Numbered from the stretch's first letter, positions 23,815 to 32,936 are shown. The stretch is 64,000 bases of DNA from Rhizobium phaseoli (GCF_003985125.1 NZ_ML133585.1:1-64000), one strand, 5' to 3'. Translations and numbers: made by a program. The notes: generated by a model not told the origin, from the letters alone.

Positions 23815-25242
23815 TTATGTTCTTCCGAACTCGTCGACAATGCGGATGATGTCGTCCTCGCCAAGATAGGAGCCCGTCTGTACCTCGATCAGTTCGAGGA
23901 CGATCTTGCCGGGGTTGGCGAGACGATGGACTTCGCCGAGCGGGATGTAGACACTTTCGTTCTCGCGCAGCATGCGCACATTCTCACCAACCGTCACTTC
24001 GGCCGTTCCCTTGACGACGACCCAGTGTTCGGAGCGGTGGTGGTGTTTTTGCAGCGAAAGCTTCTTGCCCGGCGTGACGAAGATGCGCTTCACCTGGAAG
24101 CGATCGCCGTTGAAGATCGAGGTATAGCCGCCCCAGGGGCGGTAGGACGTCGGATGCGTTTCGGTGAACTTCGCCGTCGCCGACGAGGAGGCCAGCATCT
24201 TGACCAATTGTCCGACGTTCTGGCTGTCCTTGAGCGGGCCGACGTAGACCGCGTCCTCGCTGGCGATAACGGCGACATCCTCCATGCCCTGGACGGCAAG
24301 ATGCACGCCATGGGTCATGACCAGCGAATTGCGGGTGTTGACTACGGTCGTGTTCGCGGCAGCGACATTGCCGTTGTCGTCGCGTTTTCCTGATTTCCAG
24401 ACGGCATCCCAGCTGCCCATGTCAGACCAGCGGAACGGCGAGGGGACGACGGCGGCCTTCGCGGTCTTTTCCATGATCGCATAGTCGATCGAGATATCCG
24501 GGCTCTTGGCGAAATGATCGGCATCGAGGCGGGTGAAATCGAGGTCGCGGCTTGCCTTGGAAACGGCCTTGCTCGCGGCTTTGAGCACCTCCGGCGCATA
24601 TTCCTGCAGTTCGGCAAGAAGTTCCGTTACCGGGAACATGAAGATGCCCGAATTCCAGTAGAAGCCGCCGTCGGCGAGCATCCGCTGGGCTTCTTCCAGC
24701 GCCGGTTTCTCGACGAAGCGGCTCACCTTGTGGGCGCCGTTCTCCAGCGCGTCGCCGATCTCGATATAGCCGTAGCCCGTCGCCGGTTCGGTCGGGTTGA
24801 TCCCGAAGGTGACAAGCCTGCCGTCGACAGCCGCCTCGCGGGCAATGCGGATACAGTCGAAATAGCTCTTATCGGCGAGAATCTCGTGATCCGAAGCGAG
24901 CATCTGGATGATGGCATTCTTGCCGAAAAGGTCGGCAGCCAGCGTCGCTGCGGCAGCGACCGCCGCGGCAGTATTACGGGCGACCGGTTCGAGCAGAACG
25001 GCGGCAAGCGGACGGGCGAGCTCGCGCGCCTGCTCGGCAACCAGAAAGCGGAACTCTTCATTTGTGACGATGATCGGGGCTTCATAGAGCTCGGGATCGG
25101 AAACGCGTTCGAGCGTGTCCTGAAACAGCGTCTTGTCGCCCACGAACTGGATGAATTGTTTCGGCGCGGTGGCACGGGAAAGCGGCCAGAGCCGCGTGCC
25201 TTTGCCGCCGGCCATGATCACGGGAACGATTTTCTGCGTCAT
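23815..25242 (-). CDS. manC: Mannose-1-phosphate guanylyltransferase / mannose-6-phosphate isomerase
   Basis: A 475-aa bifunctional enzyme making GDP-mannose (NoeJ/CpsB/ManC type). The N-terminal nucleotidyltransferase starts VPVIMAGGKGTRLWPLSR and contains the FVEKP sugar-binding motif (SRFVEKPALEEAQ). The C-terminal cupin isomerase domain has KLSLQKHHHRSEHWVVVKGTAEVTVG, with the metal-binding histidines. AAGGA precedes the ATG. It follows the phosphomannomutase gene by 39 bases, so the two form a mannose-6-P to GDP-mannose operon. Confidence 0.93.
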   Translation of the reverse strand: MTQKIVPVIMAGGKGTRLWPLSRATAPKQFIQFVGDKTLFQDTLERVSDPELYEAPIIVTNEEFRFLVAEQARELARPLAAVLLEPVARNTAAAVAAAATLAADLFGKNAIIQMLASDHEILADKSYFDCIRIAREAAVDGRLVTFGINPTEPATGYGYIEIGDALENGAHKVSRFVEKPALEEAQRMLADGGFYWNSGIFMFPVTELLAELQEYAPEVLKAASKAVSKASRDLDFTRLDADHFAKSPDISIDYAIMEKTAKAAVVPSPFRWSDMGSWDAVWKSGKRDDNGNVAAANTTVVNTRNSLVMTHGVHLAVQGMEDVAVIASEDAVYVGPLKDSQNVGQLVKMLASSSATAKFTETHPTSYRPWGGYTSIFNGDRFQVKRIFVTPGKKLSLQKHHHRSEHWVVVKGTAEVTVGENVRMLRENESVYIPLGEVHRLANPGKIVLELIEVQTGSYLGEDDIIRIVDEFGRT

Positions 25243-25281
25243 AGGCGGGTTCCTTGAAATAAACGGCTTATTCGTTGCATG

Positions 25282-26709
25282 TTAGCGGCCGGCTGCCCAG
25301 CCTCTTATTCTGTCGAGCCCGCTGTGCAGCAGGTCGCGGGCTGCGGATTCGCTCGCTGCTTCCACGTAGCAGCGCATTTCCGGAGCATTGCCGGATGGGC
25401 GGAAATGGATGATCCGGCCATCGGTCAGTGTCACCCGCAGCCCATCGATATCGGATTTTGTCGCTACCGTGCCGATCGGCTGCAGGAAGGAGGCAAGATT
25501 TTCATCCGCGGCGCGCAGATGTTCCATCAATGCCGCGCTCGTCTCGACCGGGAAATTCTCCAGACGATCGGCGGCGGCAAAGGGCAGCTTATAAGAGGCG
25601 GCAACCGCAGAAAGCGGTTGCCTGCGAGCGGCCGCGACCGACAGGACTGCCAGCATCGGAATACAACAATCACGCGTCGGCAGGGCGCGCAGGTTCCGGC
25701 CATTGACATCGAAGGTGGTTGCCGTCAGCAAGCCGCCATTGGCTTCAAAGCCCATAACGTTATCCTCGCCGGCTGCCACTGCCTCATCCATGCCCGAAAT
25801 GACGAAGGGCGAACCGACACGCGTGCGCCTGACGGCGAAAGTGCCGGCTGCCTCGATGCCGGAATTGGAGGTCACCGGCGTCACCACCGTGCGGGCCTGC
25901 AGGAAGTTGGCGGCGACAAGGCCGAGAAGGTCGCCGCGCAAGGGTGTGCCGGTTTCATCCGCGACCAGAGGGCGGTCGCCGTCGCCGTCGGTCGAAACGA
26001 TTGCATCGAGGTTGTGCTCGACGACCCAGCGCCTCATCAGCGCGATCGTCTCATCGGAAACGGCTTCGGTGTCGACCGGGATGAAACTTTCCGAACGGCC
26101 GAGGGCGATGAGCTCGGCACCGTAGTGGGCGAGGACGTCGATCAGGAAATCGCGAGCGACCGTGCTGTGCTGGTAGACGCCGATCTTCAGCCCGGACAGC
26201 GCGCCTTGCGGAAGCAGGGCCGTATTGCGTTCGAAAAACAGCTGCCGGCAGATTGCCTCATGGTCTTCGATCTTGGCCGGCGGCGCCTCGATCAGCGCTT
26301 GGCCGTTTCGTTCGATCTCGGCTGCCTGTGCGGTGATCGCCGCCTCGTCCGATTTGTCGATCTCGCCATCCGGGCGATAGAATTTGATGCCGTTGCGGTC
26401 TGCCGGGATATGCGAGCCCGTGACCATCAGGCAGGCGGCCTTGCTTTCGAGGCCATAAAGGGCCAGCGCCGGCGTCGGCACATTGCCGCAGTCGAAGACA
26501 CGGAAGCCGAGTGCCGTCAGCGCACCGGCACAGTTCGCCGAGATTTCAGGGCTTGAATCGCGAAAGTCGCGTCCGATCAGAATGACGTCGCCGGCCCGTG
26601 CTTTGCCGGTCTCCAGCAGATATTTGCCGAACGCGGTGGCGTAGAGGGCGGAGGCGCGTCCCTTGAGGTCGACGGAAAGTCCACGAAGGCCGCTCGTGCC
26701 AAATTTCAT
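25282..26709 (-). CDS. noeK: Phosphomannomutase, NoeK type
   Basis: A 475-aa enzyme converting mannose-6-P to mannose-1-P, upstream of ManC. It begins MKFGTSGLRGLSVDL, with the phosphoserine loop VTGSHIPADRNGIKF in place of the commoner TASHNP motif, the metal loop STDGDGDRPLV and the C-terminal phosphate loop RPSGNAPEMRCYVE. The GSHIP loop is how I remember the rhizobial NoeK group. The ATG at 26709 has GGAG ten bases upstream; the open frame continues to 26877 but without family similarity. Confidence 0.9.
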   Translation of the reverse strand: MKFGTSGLRGLSVDLKGRASALYATAFGKYLLETGKARAGDVILIGRDFRDSSPEISANCAGALTALGFRVFDCGNVPTPALALYGLESKAACLMVTGSHIPADRNGIKFYRPDGEIDKSDEAAITAQAAEIERNGQALIEAPPAKIEDHEAICRQLFFERNTALLPQGALSGLKIGVYQHSTVARDFLIDVLAHYGAELIALGRSESFIPVDTEAVSDETIALMRRWVVEHNLDAIVSTDGDGDRPLVADETGTPLRGDLLGLVAANFLQARTVVTPVTSNSGIEAAGTFAVRRTRVGSPFVISGMDEAVAAGEDNVMGFEANGGLLTATTFDVNGRNLRALPTRDCCIPMLAVLSVAAARRQPLSAVAASYKLPFAAADRLENFPVETSAALMEHLRAADENLASFLQPIGTVATKSDIDGLRVTLTDGRIIHFRPSGNAPEMRCYVEAASESAARDLLHSGLDRIRGWAAGR

Positions 26710-26937
26710 GTGAAGACAAGCTCCGATTGTCATGACCAAAGTTCTACTCAGCCCGCCAGCCGGCGTAAATACCGAAGCAGGCTTATAGTTAAACACGGAA
26801 GGTGAAGCCACCAACAAGGTTGCGCCCACTCGCCAGGTTTCGAGGGGCCGCCGCGAGACCGACAGCCATTGCGGCATCAGGCCATTTTGTTAGAACCGTA
26901 TATATCCATTGTTTTGTCCTATATCGAGGGTTTGCCG

Positions 26938-27639
26938 ATGAGCGATACATCCGTCAGTCTCGAGGAGAGCTGGAAGTCCGCCCTCGAGGGGGAGTTCTCA
27001 AGTCCCTACATGCAGCAGCTCAAATCCTTCCTGGTCGCGCAGAAGCAGGTGGGAAAACGGATATTTCCCAAAGGCAGCGAATATTTCCGTGCTCTTGACC
27101 TGACACCGATTGCCAACGTCAAGGCCGTGATCCTCGGCCAGGATCCCTATCATGGGCTAGGGCAGGCGCATGGATTATGTTTCAGCGTCCGGCCCGGCGT
27201 GCGCATACCGCCCTCGCTCGTCAATATCTACAAGGAGATGGAGGCCGATCTTGGTATAGTGCCGGCGCGTCACGGTTTTCTCGAGCATTGGGCGCGGCAG
27301 GGCGTGCTGCTGCTGAACAGCGTGCTGACAGTCGAGGAAGGGCAGGCGGCGGCCCATCAGGGCAAGGGTTGGGAACGCTTCACCGATGCCGTCATTCGCA
27401 AGGTCAACGACGAATGCGAATCCGCCGTCTTCATGCTCTGGGGTTCTTATGCCCAACGCAAGGCCGCTTTTGTCGATACGGCGCGGCATATGGTGCTCAA
27501 AGCGCCGCATCCGTCGCCGCTTTCAGCCCATAATGGTTTTTTTGGCTGCAAGCATTTTTCCAAGGCGAATGCCTTCCTGCAGTCCCGCGGGCGGACGCCG
27601 ATCGACTGGCAGTTGCCGGTCGATCCTCACGGCTCTTAA
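26938..27639 (+). CDS. ung: Uracil-DNA glycosylase, family 1
   Basis: A 233-aa DNA repair enzyme that removes uracil. The catalytic water-activating loop GQDPYHG has Asp69. The LLLNSVLTV segment and the minor-groove loop HPSPLS (with the second catalytic His) are all present. GAGGG six bases before the ATG at 26938 fixes the start; an open extension to 26869 is unlikely. It diverges from noeK; the 228-base gap must hold both promoters. Confidence 0.95.
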   Translation: MSDTSVSLEESWKSALEGEFSSPYMQQLKSFLVAQKQVGKRIFPKGSEYFRALDLTPIANVKAVILGQDPYHGLGQAHGLCFSVRPGVRIPPSLVNIYKEMEADLGIVPARHGFLEHWARQGVLLLNSVLTVEEGQAAAHQGKGWERFTDAVIRKVNDECESAVFMLWGSYAQRKAAFVDTARHMVLKAPHPSPLSAHNGFFGCKHFSKANAFLQSRGRTPIDWQLPVDPHGS

Positions 27640-27641
27640 AT

Positions 27642-27665
27642 TGAACGCAAGTGGATCAGCGTTCA
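27642..27665 (+). terminator. Hairpin after ung, weak terminator candidate
   Basis: TGAACGC (27642-27648) pairs with GCGTTCA (27659-27665) around a ten-base loop, three bases past the ung stop. It lacks a T-run, and the strong AAGGAG that follows points into the next gene. Confidence 0.3.
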
Positions 27666-27774
27666 CAAAAAGGAGACAATGCGTTTTGGTCTCAACGTCT
27701 ATTCCGAAGGCCTAACCGAGCGCATTTATGATCCATCGAAAGCCCGCAAGCGGCGGGCGAGAAAGGGGTCTCAC

Positions 27775-28707
27775 ATGCTCGATCAGATCAAGGGTCTGCA
27801 CCACGTCACGTCGATGGCGGAGGACGCCCGCACCAACAATCGGTTCTTTACCCATGCGCTTGGCCTTCGCCGGGTCAAGAAGACTGTGAATTTCGACGCC
27901 CCGGATGTCTATCATCTCTATTATGGTGACGAGACGGGTGCGCCAGGCACGATCATGACCTATTTCCCGTTTCCGAAGATGGCGCAGGGCCGGCCTGGCA
28001 CCGGCGAGGTCGGTACGACGGTGTTTTCCGTTCCGCAAGGCTCGCTCGGCTTCTGGAACGATCGCTTTGCCGCACTCGGCGTCGGCGGCTTGAAGAGCGA
28101 TGAAAGCTTCGGCGAAAAGCGCCTGAACTTCGCCGGTCCCGACGGTGACGGCTTCGCGCTCGTCGAAGTCAAGGACGATGGCCGCCAGCCGTGGACGCAT
28201 GGCGGCATCAGCGAGGATCATGCCATTCGCGGCTTCCACTCCGTCGCGATGCGGCTGAGGGATGAGGGCGCTACGGCCGAACTGCTGAAGTTCATGGGCT
28301 ATGAAGTCGCCGAGGAAAAGGATGGGGTCAAACGGCTGATCAAGCCTGACGGCAACGGCGCGCATCTCATCGACCTTGAGACCATGCCGAGCATTGCCCG
28401 CGCGCTTCCCGGCGCCGGCTCTGTCCACCATGTCGCGTTTGCGGTTGAAAACCGTGAAAAGCAGCTCGAAGTGCGCAAGGCGCTGATGGACACCGGCTAT
28501 CAGGTGACACCGGTGATCGACCGAGATTATTTCTGGGCGATCTATTTCCGTACGCCAGGTGGCGTTCTGTTCGAGGTCGCGACCAATGAACCCGGCTTCA
28601 ACCGCGACGAGGATACGGCCCATCTCGGTGAGGCCTTGAAGCTGCCGCAGCAGCACGCCCATCTTCGGGCGCTGCTCGAGCAGCATCTGCAGCCGCTCGA
28701 GGCGTAA
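27775..28707 (+). CDS. Ring-cleaving dioxygenase (VOC family), MhqO-like
   Basis: A 310-aa enzyme with two tandem VOC/glyoxalase-type halves and metal-binding residues in GLHHVTSMAEDA, HHVAFAVEN and VLFEVATNEPG. Homologues such as Bacillus MhqO and PcpA open hydroquinone rings. The ATG at 27775 starts right at the domain and has GAAAGGGG upstream. An in-frame ATG at 27679 has an excellent AAGGAG but only three bases of spacing and would add a 32-residue basic tail, so the start is not settled. It is followed 10 bases later by an MhqD-like hydrolase. Confidence 0.85.
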   Translation: MLDQIKGLHHVTSMAEDARTNNRFFTHALGLRRVKKTVNFDAPDVYHLYYGDETGAPGTIMTYFPFPKMAQGRPGTGEVGTTVFSVPQGSLGFWNDRFAALGVGGLKSDESFGEKRLNFAGPDGDGFALVEVKDDGRQPWTHGGISEDHAIRGFHSVAMRLRDEGATAELLKFMGYEVAEEKDGVKRLIKPDGNGAHLIDLETMPSIARALPGAGSVHHVAFAVENREKQLEVRKALMDTGYQVTPVIDRDYFWAIYFRTPGGVLFEVATNEPGFNRDEDTAHLGEALKLPQQHAHLRALLEQHLQPLEA

Positions 28708-28717
28708 GGAGAGGGGC

Positions 28718-29323
28718 ATGACCGAAACTGGATATGTGCACCGGCTGCATGCCGGCGCACCTGGCAAACCAATTCTGATCGTGTTGCACGGCACCGGCGG
28801 CGACGAAAACCAGCTCTTTGATTTCGGCCGCCAGCTGCTGCCGGAAGCAACGGTTCTTGCTCCGCGCGGCGATGTTTCCGAACATGGCGCTGCGCGGTTC
28901 TTCCGGCGCAGCGGTGAGGGGGTCTACGACATGGCCGACCTTTCACGGGCGACGGAGAAGATGGCGGCCTATGTCAAGGCAGCCGCTGACGAGCATCAGT
29001 CTTCCCGAATTCTCGGCCTGGGCTTTTCGAATGGTGCCAATATTCTTGCCAATGTGCTGATCGAGAAGGGTATCTTCGACCTGGCGGTTCTGATGCACCC
29101 ACTCATTCCGTTTCAACCGGAAGCCAGCTCGACATTGGCGGGAAGGAAGGTGCTGGTGACGGCCGGGCGGCGGGATCCGATCGCTCCGGTGGCCTTAACC
29201 GAAGCATTGTCGCAACACCTCAAAGGCCGCGGCGCCGAGATCGGCACGGTCTGGCATCCCGGTGGCCATGAGATCGCGCCGCTCGAGATCGATGCAGTTC
29301 GCGATCTCTTCAGCGGTTATTGA
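28718..29323 (+). CDS. Alpha/beta hydrolase (carboxylesterase), MhqD-like
   Basis: A 201-aa serine hydrolase: oxyanion segment LHGTGGDEN, nucleophile elbow GFSNGA (Ser104), Asp in GRRDPIAP and His in PGGHEIAP. It pairs with the ring-cleaving dioxygenase as MhqO and MhqD do in quinone detoxification of Bacillus, where both are induced by quinones. The GAGAGGGGC upstream of the ATG supports the start. No MarR-type regulator is seen next to it. Confidence 0.85.
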   Translation: MTETGYVHRLHAGAPGKPILIVLHGTGGDENQLFDFGRQLLPEATVLAPRGDVSEHGAARFFRRSGEGVYDMADLSRATEKMAAYVKAAADEHQSSRILGLGFSNGANILANVLIEKGIFDLAVLMHPLIPFQPEASSTLAGRKVLVTAGRRDPIAPVALTEALSQHLKGRGAEIGTVWHPGGHEIAPLEIDAVRDLFSGY

Positions 29324-29529
29324 TCGATTGCGCCGTTAATCGGAGACAGCCGAATTGCGGGGCCGGCGAAAACCGGTCCCGCATCGCTCAAACGACGATT
29401 TGGCATCGCCAATCGAGATGCCACCAAAAGTGCTCTATCTCTTTGGGATTCGCGGAAAGGACGCTGCAGCACTTTCAATGCCCGCAGCGTGCCCTCCGAA
29501 ATGCGCTTCCGATTTTCGGGGCGATGCTG

Positions 29530-29641
29530 GAGCATAATGCCAAAAAGTGTGAGCGGTTTTCCCACGACATCATGCTCTTACTCTTCAATTTAGAACAGGA
29601 TTCAGATTTAGGCCGACTGGGCCTAAATCGTCCATGTTCTA
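29530..29641. repeat. RIME-like rhizobial intergenic mosaic repeat
   Basis: Two palindromic units lie in tandem. The first pairs GAGCATAATG (29530-29539) with CATCATGCTC (29568-29577), one mismatch, around a core reading AAAAAGTGTGAGCGGTTTTC, a sequence I recall from many rhizobial intergenic regions. The second pairs GATTTAGGCC (29605-29614) with GGCCTAAATC (29620-29629), nested within TAGAACA (29591-29597) and TGTTCTA (29635-29641). The right end supplies the stop codon of the next minus-strand gene. The remaining bases of the 29324-29638 gap hold nothing else recognised. Confidence 0.65.
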
Positions 29642-29941
29642 GGGACGAGGAGGATATTTGCCCCTGATTGCCTTCATATAAAAATTCCCCGGTGACTCCG
29701 CCATCGTCAAGCCGACGACGACACCTTTGGGAACGCCTTCATATTCTCGCCTCTGACCGTTGGTCAGATAGACCCGTAGATGCCGGCTGTCTTCGTCGTA
29801 GGTAATCGCCTCGATAAGTTTCGAATCAACCGCAGTTTCCACTTTGCACCCCGCAGTTTTGGACCTGAGATTCTTGATCAAGAATGTTATTCGCGCTCGC
29901 AACGCGCCATCTTTATGCTGTGTCGCAAGGTCGTCAAGCAT
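29639..29941 (-). CDS. KTSC domain protein
   Basis: A 100-aa protein whose C-terminal 60 residues (VDSKLIEAITYDEDSRHLRVYLTNGQRREYEGVPKGVVVGLTMAESPGNFYMKAIRGKY) form a KTSC domain, named for its occurrence at the C-terminus of lysyl-tRNA synthetases. The N-terminal 40 residues are basic and helical. Its role is unknown. Its TAG stop lies within the right end of a RIME-like repeat, which suggests the repeat inserted at, or reshaped, the gene's end. Confidence 0.75.
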   Translation of the reverse strand: MLDDLATQHKDGALRARITFLIKNLRSKTAGCKVETAVDSKLIEAITYDEDSRHLRVYLTNGQRREYEGVPKGVVVGLTMAESPGNFYMKAIRGKYPPRP

Positions 29942-30175
29942 GATCTGCTTTAACGTTCATTTTTTCCGGGAGGCTCTCGTTTTGGTTGATTTATACAGCT
30001 TTTTCGAAGACCTTGCCTGTGGAAAATTGACAGTCCCCCAGTTCTTCCAAGCGCAGAAATATTGAGCGATGCAGCTAAATTTTGCAGGATAGGATAGATA
30101 AGGACAAGATTAACCAAGCGTTAACTGACATATATTAAATCACTGAGAAATATTAATCGAAACATCTTCTTGATT

Positions 30176-30541
30176 ATGGATCAATACGAAGCGCTGTTGT
30201 TCGCGGCAGCCATTCTGCCATGCCCGGCAAGCGGCCTGGGGACGCCTAACCACGTGCCGCCGGCAGCCGATCGGCAGATGCGATTCCTTACATTCTCGTC
30301 GGTCCATCGCGGCGCGAAAATCGTTCGAGCGCTTGGCGCCCAGATGGTGAACATCCAGGAGACGCTTGCGCTTTCGAGCGGGTGCGACAAGGATGAACGG
30401 TTTCCGGCCGCGCCCAGCCGTGCGAAGCTGGCGTGGGCGGTTCAGCACGATGGCGATAGGTTCGTCGTTTTGAATGTGGCAATAGGTTCAGGCTACAATG
30501 TCGACGCGGTCGTGATCAGGCCAACTTCTTATGAACACTAA
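30176..30541 (+). CDS. Hypothetical protein candidate (121 aa)
   Basis: An open frame from MDQYEALLFAAAILPCPASG to PTSYEH. No family is recognised and no clear ribosome binding site is seen; an overlapping frame on the other strand is equally open. The segment upstream (29942-30175) is AT-rich with no recognised feature. Internal start MRFLTFSSVHRG (30278) is possible. It lies directly before the metallophosphatase on the same strand, the only contextual support. Confidence 0.3.
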   Translation: MDQYEALLFAAAILPCPASGLGTPNHVPPAADRQMRFLTFSSVHRGAKIVRALGAQMVNIQETLALSSGCDKDERFPAAPSRAKLAWAVQHDGDRFVVLNVAIGSGYNVDAVVIRPTSYEH

Positions 30542-30613
30542 GCTTCGTGCCGTTGCGCGATGGGTGAGAACTGGATCAGTTCCGACAGCCCGTCACGCGG
30601 CCGGGTCTCACAA

Positions 30614-31405
30614 ATGGGTTACATGTTCAACTATCTCGTCCCGTGGCGACAACAGATACCGATATTGACTGGCAGCCATCAGAAGCGCGCTCGGCTGACA
30701 TTTGCCGAGGGCGATTTCGCCGCGGTCTATGCGATGAGCGACGTCCACGGATGTTATAGCGAGCTCGTCGATGCGCATCGCCGCATCGAAGCGGATGCCG
30801 AGCGCATTCAGGGACCGAAACTCATTCTCCTGCTCGGCGATTATGTCGATCGCGGACCGGATTCGAGCGCAGTGCTGGAGTTCCTGAGCAAGCCGCCGCC
30901 GCCGGGATTTCAGCGTCTCGCTCTGTGTGGCAATCACGATGCCGAGCTGGTGAAGCTCTATCGCAAACCGACGCGCATTCTTGAATGGCTTGGTTTTGCC
31001 GGGACGGAGACGCTGAATTCATACGGCATCGACATCGAGCATCTGCTGCAATCGGCGGCTGGAAGCGATATGATCGCCCGCGTCATCCACAACATGATAC
31101 CGGAGCGGCATATCCAATTCCTGGAATCGCTGCCGATCATGCTGCGGATGGGAAGGGTCGTCTTTGTCCATGCGGGCATCAGACCCGGCATCGATCTCAA
31201 GAAACAGAAGGACAGCGACCTTATGTGGATCCGCCAGCCCTTTCTGGACGAAGGACCGCAGCTTCCTGTCCTTGTGATTCATGGGCACACCCCGGCGCGA
31301 ATCCCGACCTTCGGTCCGCAACGTATCGGTATCGATACCGCGGTTTCGGCAACGGGCCGCCTGACCGTGCTAACGATCAAAGGGACGCGCGTCGGAATCC
31401 TGTAG
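30614..31405 (+). CDS. Serine/threonine-type metallophosphoesterase
   Basis: A protein of about 263 aa of the PPP-like calcineurin phosphatase superfamily. All metal motifs are present: MSDVHGCY (DxH), LGDYVDRGPDS, CGNHDAE, the VHAGIRPG His and VIHGHTP. It is similar to bacterial PrpA-like diadenosine or protein phosphatases. Starts at 30560, 30614 and 30623 are all in frame and none has a good ribosome binding site. It lies just upstream, convergently, of the UDP-glucose dehydrogenase and may be unrelated to polysaccharide synthesis. Confidence 0.85.
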   Translation: MGYMFNYLVPWRQQIPILTGSHQKRARLTFAEGDFAAVYAMSDVHGCYSELVDAHRRIEADAERIQGPKLILLLGDYVDRGPDSSAVLEFLSKPPPPGFQRLALCGNHDAELVKLYRKPTRILEWLGFAGTETLNSYGIDIEHLLQSAAGSDMIARVIHNMIPERHIQFLESLPIMLRMGRVVFVHAGIRPGIDLKKQKDSDLMWIRQPFLDEGPQLPVLVIHGHTPARIPTFGPQRIGIDTAVSATGRLTVLTIKGTRVGIL

Positions 31406-31518
31406 ACATGAGAGCATGGTGTCGTGCGATACGTGCTTGCGGTGTTTGACGACGCGCTGTTGCTGCTTTTTCACCCATGTCGTTCGGAGCTACGGCAAGC
31501 CTCCGCACGGCATGCATT

Positions 31519-31551
31519 AAAAAACGCCGCGGGATTTAAATTCCGCGGCGT
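31519..31551 (-). terminator. Rho-independent terminator of the UDP-glucose dehydrogenase gene
   Basis: On the minus strand a 9-bp GC-rich stem, ACGCCGCGG with CCGCGGCGT (31543-31551 and 31524-31532), encloses a ten-base AT loop and is followed by TTTTTT (31524-31519). It lies 28 bases beyond the stop of the gene ending at 31579. This is the clearest terminator in the window. Confidence 0.85.
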
Positions 31552-31578
31552 CAGGATGTTGCACCTCAGTAGACTTTA

Positions 31579-32907
31579 TCAGGAGTTGGTCGTTTCCTGG
31601 AAGAGATTGGTGCCGATACCGGTATAGGTAAAGCCGTGTTTGCGGATTTCGTCGCTGCGGTAGATATTGCGCAGGTCGACCAGGACCGGAGCCCGCATCG
31701 ACTGCTTCAGGCGATTGAAATCGAGTGCACGGAACTGGTTCCATTCGGTGACGATGACCAGCGCGTCCGCGCCAGCGGCTGCTTCATAGGGACCGCTCGC
31801 ATATTCGATATTCTCGATGACCTTGCGGGCGTTCTCCATGCCTTCGGGATCGTAGCCGACCACCTGGGCTCCATTGTCCTGCAGGGTCTGGATGATGGCT
31901 ATGGCCGGGCTGTCGCGCATGTCGTCGGTGTTCGGCTTGAAGGTCAGGCCGAGAATCGCGATCTTCTTGCCGCGAATGTCGCCGCCGACCGCCGAAATCA
32001 CCTTGCGTCCCATCGCCCGCTTGCGGTTGTCGTTGATCGAGATCGTCGTTTCGATAAGACGGACCGGTGCGTCGAAATCCTGGGCGGTCTTGGCGAGGGC
32101 CAGCGTATCCTTGGGGAAGCACGAGCCGCCGTAACCGGGGCCGGCGTGCAGGAACTTGCCGCCGATACGGCCGTCGAGACCGATGCCGCGCGAAACGTCC
32201 TGGACATTCGCATCAACCCGCTCGCAGAGATCGGCGATCTCGTTGATGAAGGTGATCTTCATCGCCAGGAAGGCGTTGGCAGCATACTTGATCAGTTCGG
32301 AGGTGCGGCGGGACGTGAAGACCAGCGGCGCCTGGTTGAGATAAAGCGGCCGATAGACTTCGGTCATGGCTTCGCGCGCCCGGTCGTCGTTCAGGCCGAC
32401 GACGATGCGGTCGGGACGCTTGAAATCTTCGATCGCCGCGCCCTCGCGGAGAAACTCGGGATTGGAAACGACAGCGACATCGGCTGTGGGATTGGTTTCG
32501 CGGATGATGCGCTCAACCTCATCCCCGGTGCCAACCGGCACCGTCGACTTGGTGACGACGACGGTGAAGCCTTCCACGTAGGTTGCGATCTCGCGTGCAG
32601 CCGCATAAACATAGGAGAGATCGGCATGGCCGTCGCCGCGCCGGGAGGGCGTACCGACCGCGATGAACACGACGTCGGCGCCGCGAACGCTTTCGCCGAC
32701 ATCCGTCGAAAAGGACAGGCGGCCGGTGCTGGTGTTTTCGGCGACCAATTGATCGAGACCTGGCTCGTAAATCGGAATGCGGCCTTCGCGAAGGGCCTCG
32801 ATCTTACTCAGATCCTTGTCGACGCAGATGACGTCGTGGCCGAAATCCGCAAAGCAAACGCCTGAAACGAGGCCGACATAGCCTGATCCAATCATTGTGA
32901 TGCGCAT
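31579..32907 (-). CDS. rkpK: UDP-glucose 6-dehydrogenase
   Basis: A 442-aa enzyme making UDP-glucuronate, the precursor of glucuronic acid in rhizobial exopolysaccharide (also called ugd or exo5). The N-terminal NAD fold starts MRITMIGSGYVGLVSG. The catalytic Cys (about residue 263) lies in GYGGSCFPKDT, and the C-terminal domain contains IAILGLTFKPNTDDMRDSPA. GAGGGAAAT precedes the ATG. It supplies LpsL at 21124 and the PssD/PssE transferases at 48445-49376. A palindrome lies 30 bases upstream of the start. Confidence 0.95.
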   Translation of the reverse strand: MRITMIGSGYVGLVSGVCFADFGHDVICVDKDLSKIEALREGRIPIYEPGLDQLVAENTSTGRLSFSTDVGESVRGADVVFIAVGTPSRRGDGHADLSYVYAAAREIATYVEGFTVVVTKSTVPVGTGDEVERIIRETNPTADVAVVSNPEFLREGAAIEDFKRPDRIVVGLNDDRAREAMTEVYRPLYLNQAPLVFTSRRTSELIKYAANAFLAMKITFINEIADLCERVDANVQDVSRGIGLDGRIGGKFLHAGPGYGGSCFPKDTLALAKTAQDFDAPVRLIETTISINDNRKRAMGRKVISAVGGDIRGKKIAILGLTFKPNTDDMRDSPAIAIIQTLQDNGAQVVGYDPEGMENARKVIENIEYASGPYEAAAGADALVIVTEWNQFRALDFNRLKQSMRAPVLVDLRNIYRSDEIRKHGFTYTGIGTNLFQETTNS

Positions 32908-32936
32908 ATTTCCCTCAAATCATTAGAGTAGAACGT

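Noticed and set aside
31636..32865. Long open frame (409 aa) on the plus strand
   Set aside because: Antisense to the UDP-glucose dehydrogenase gene, which has all its motifs and a terminator; high GC keeps the opposite frame open.
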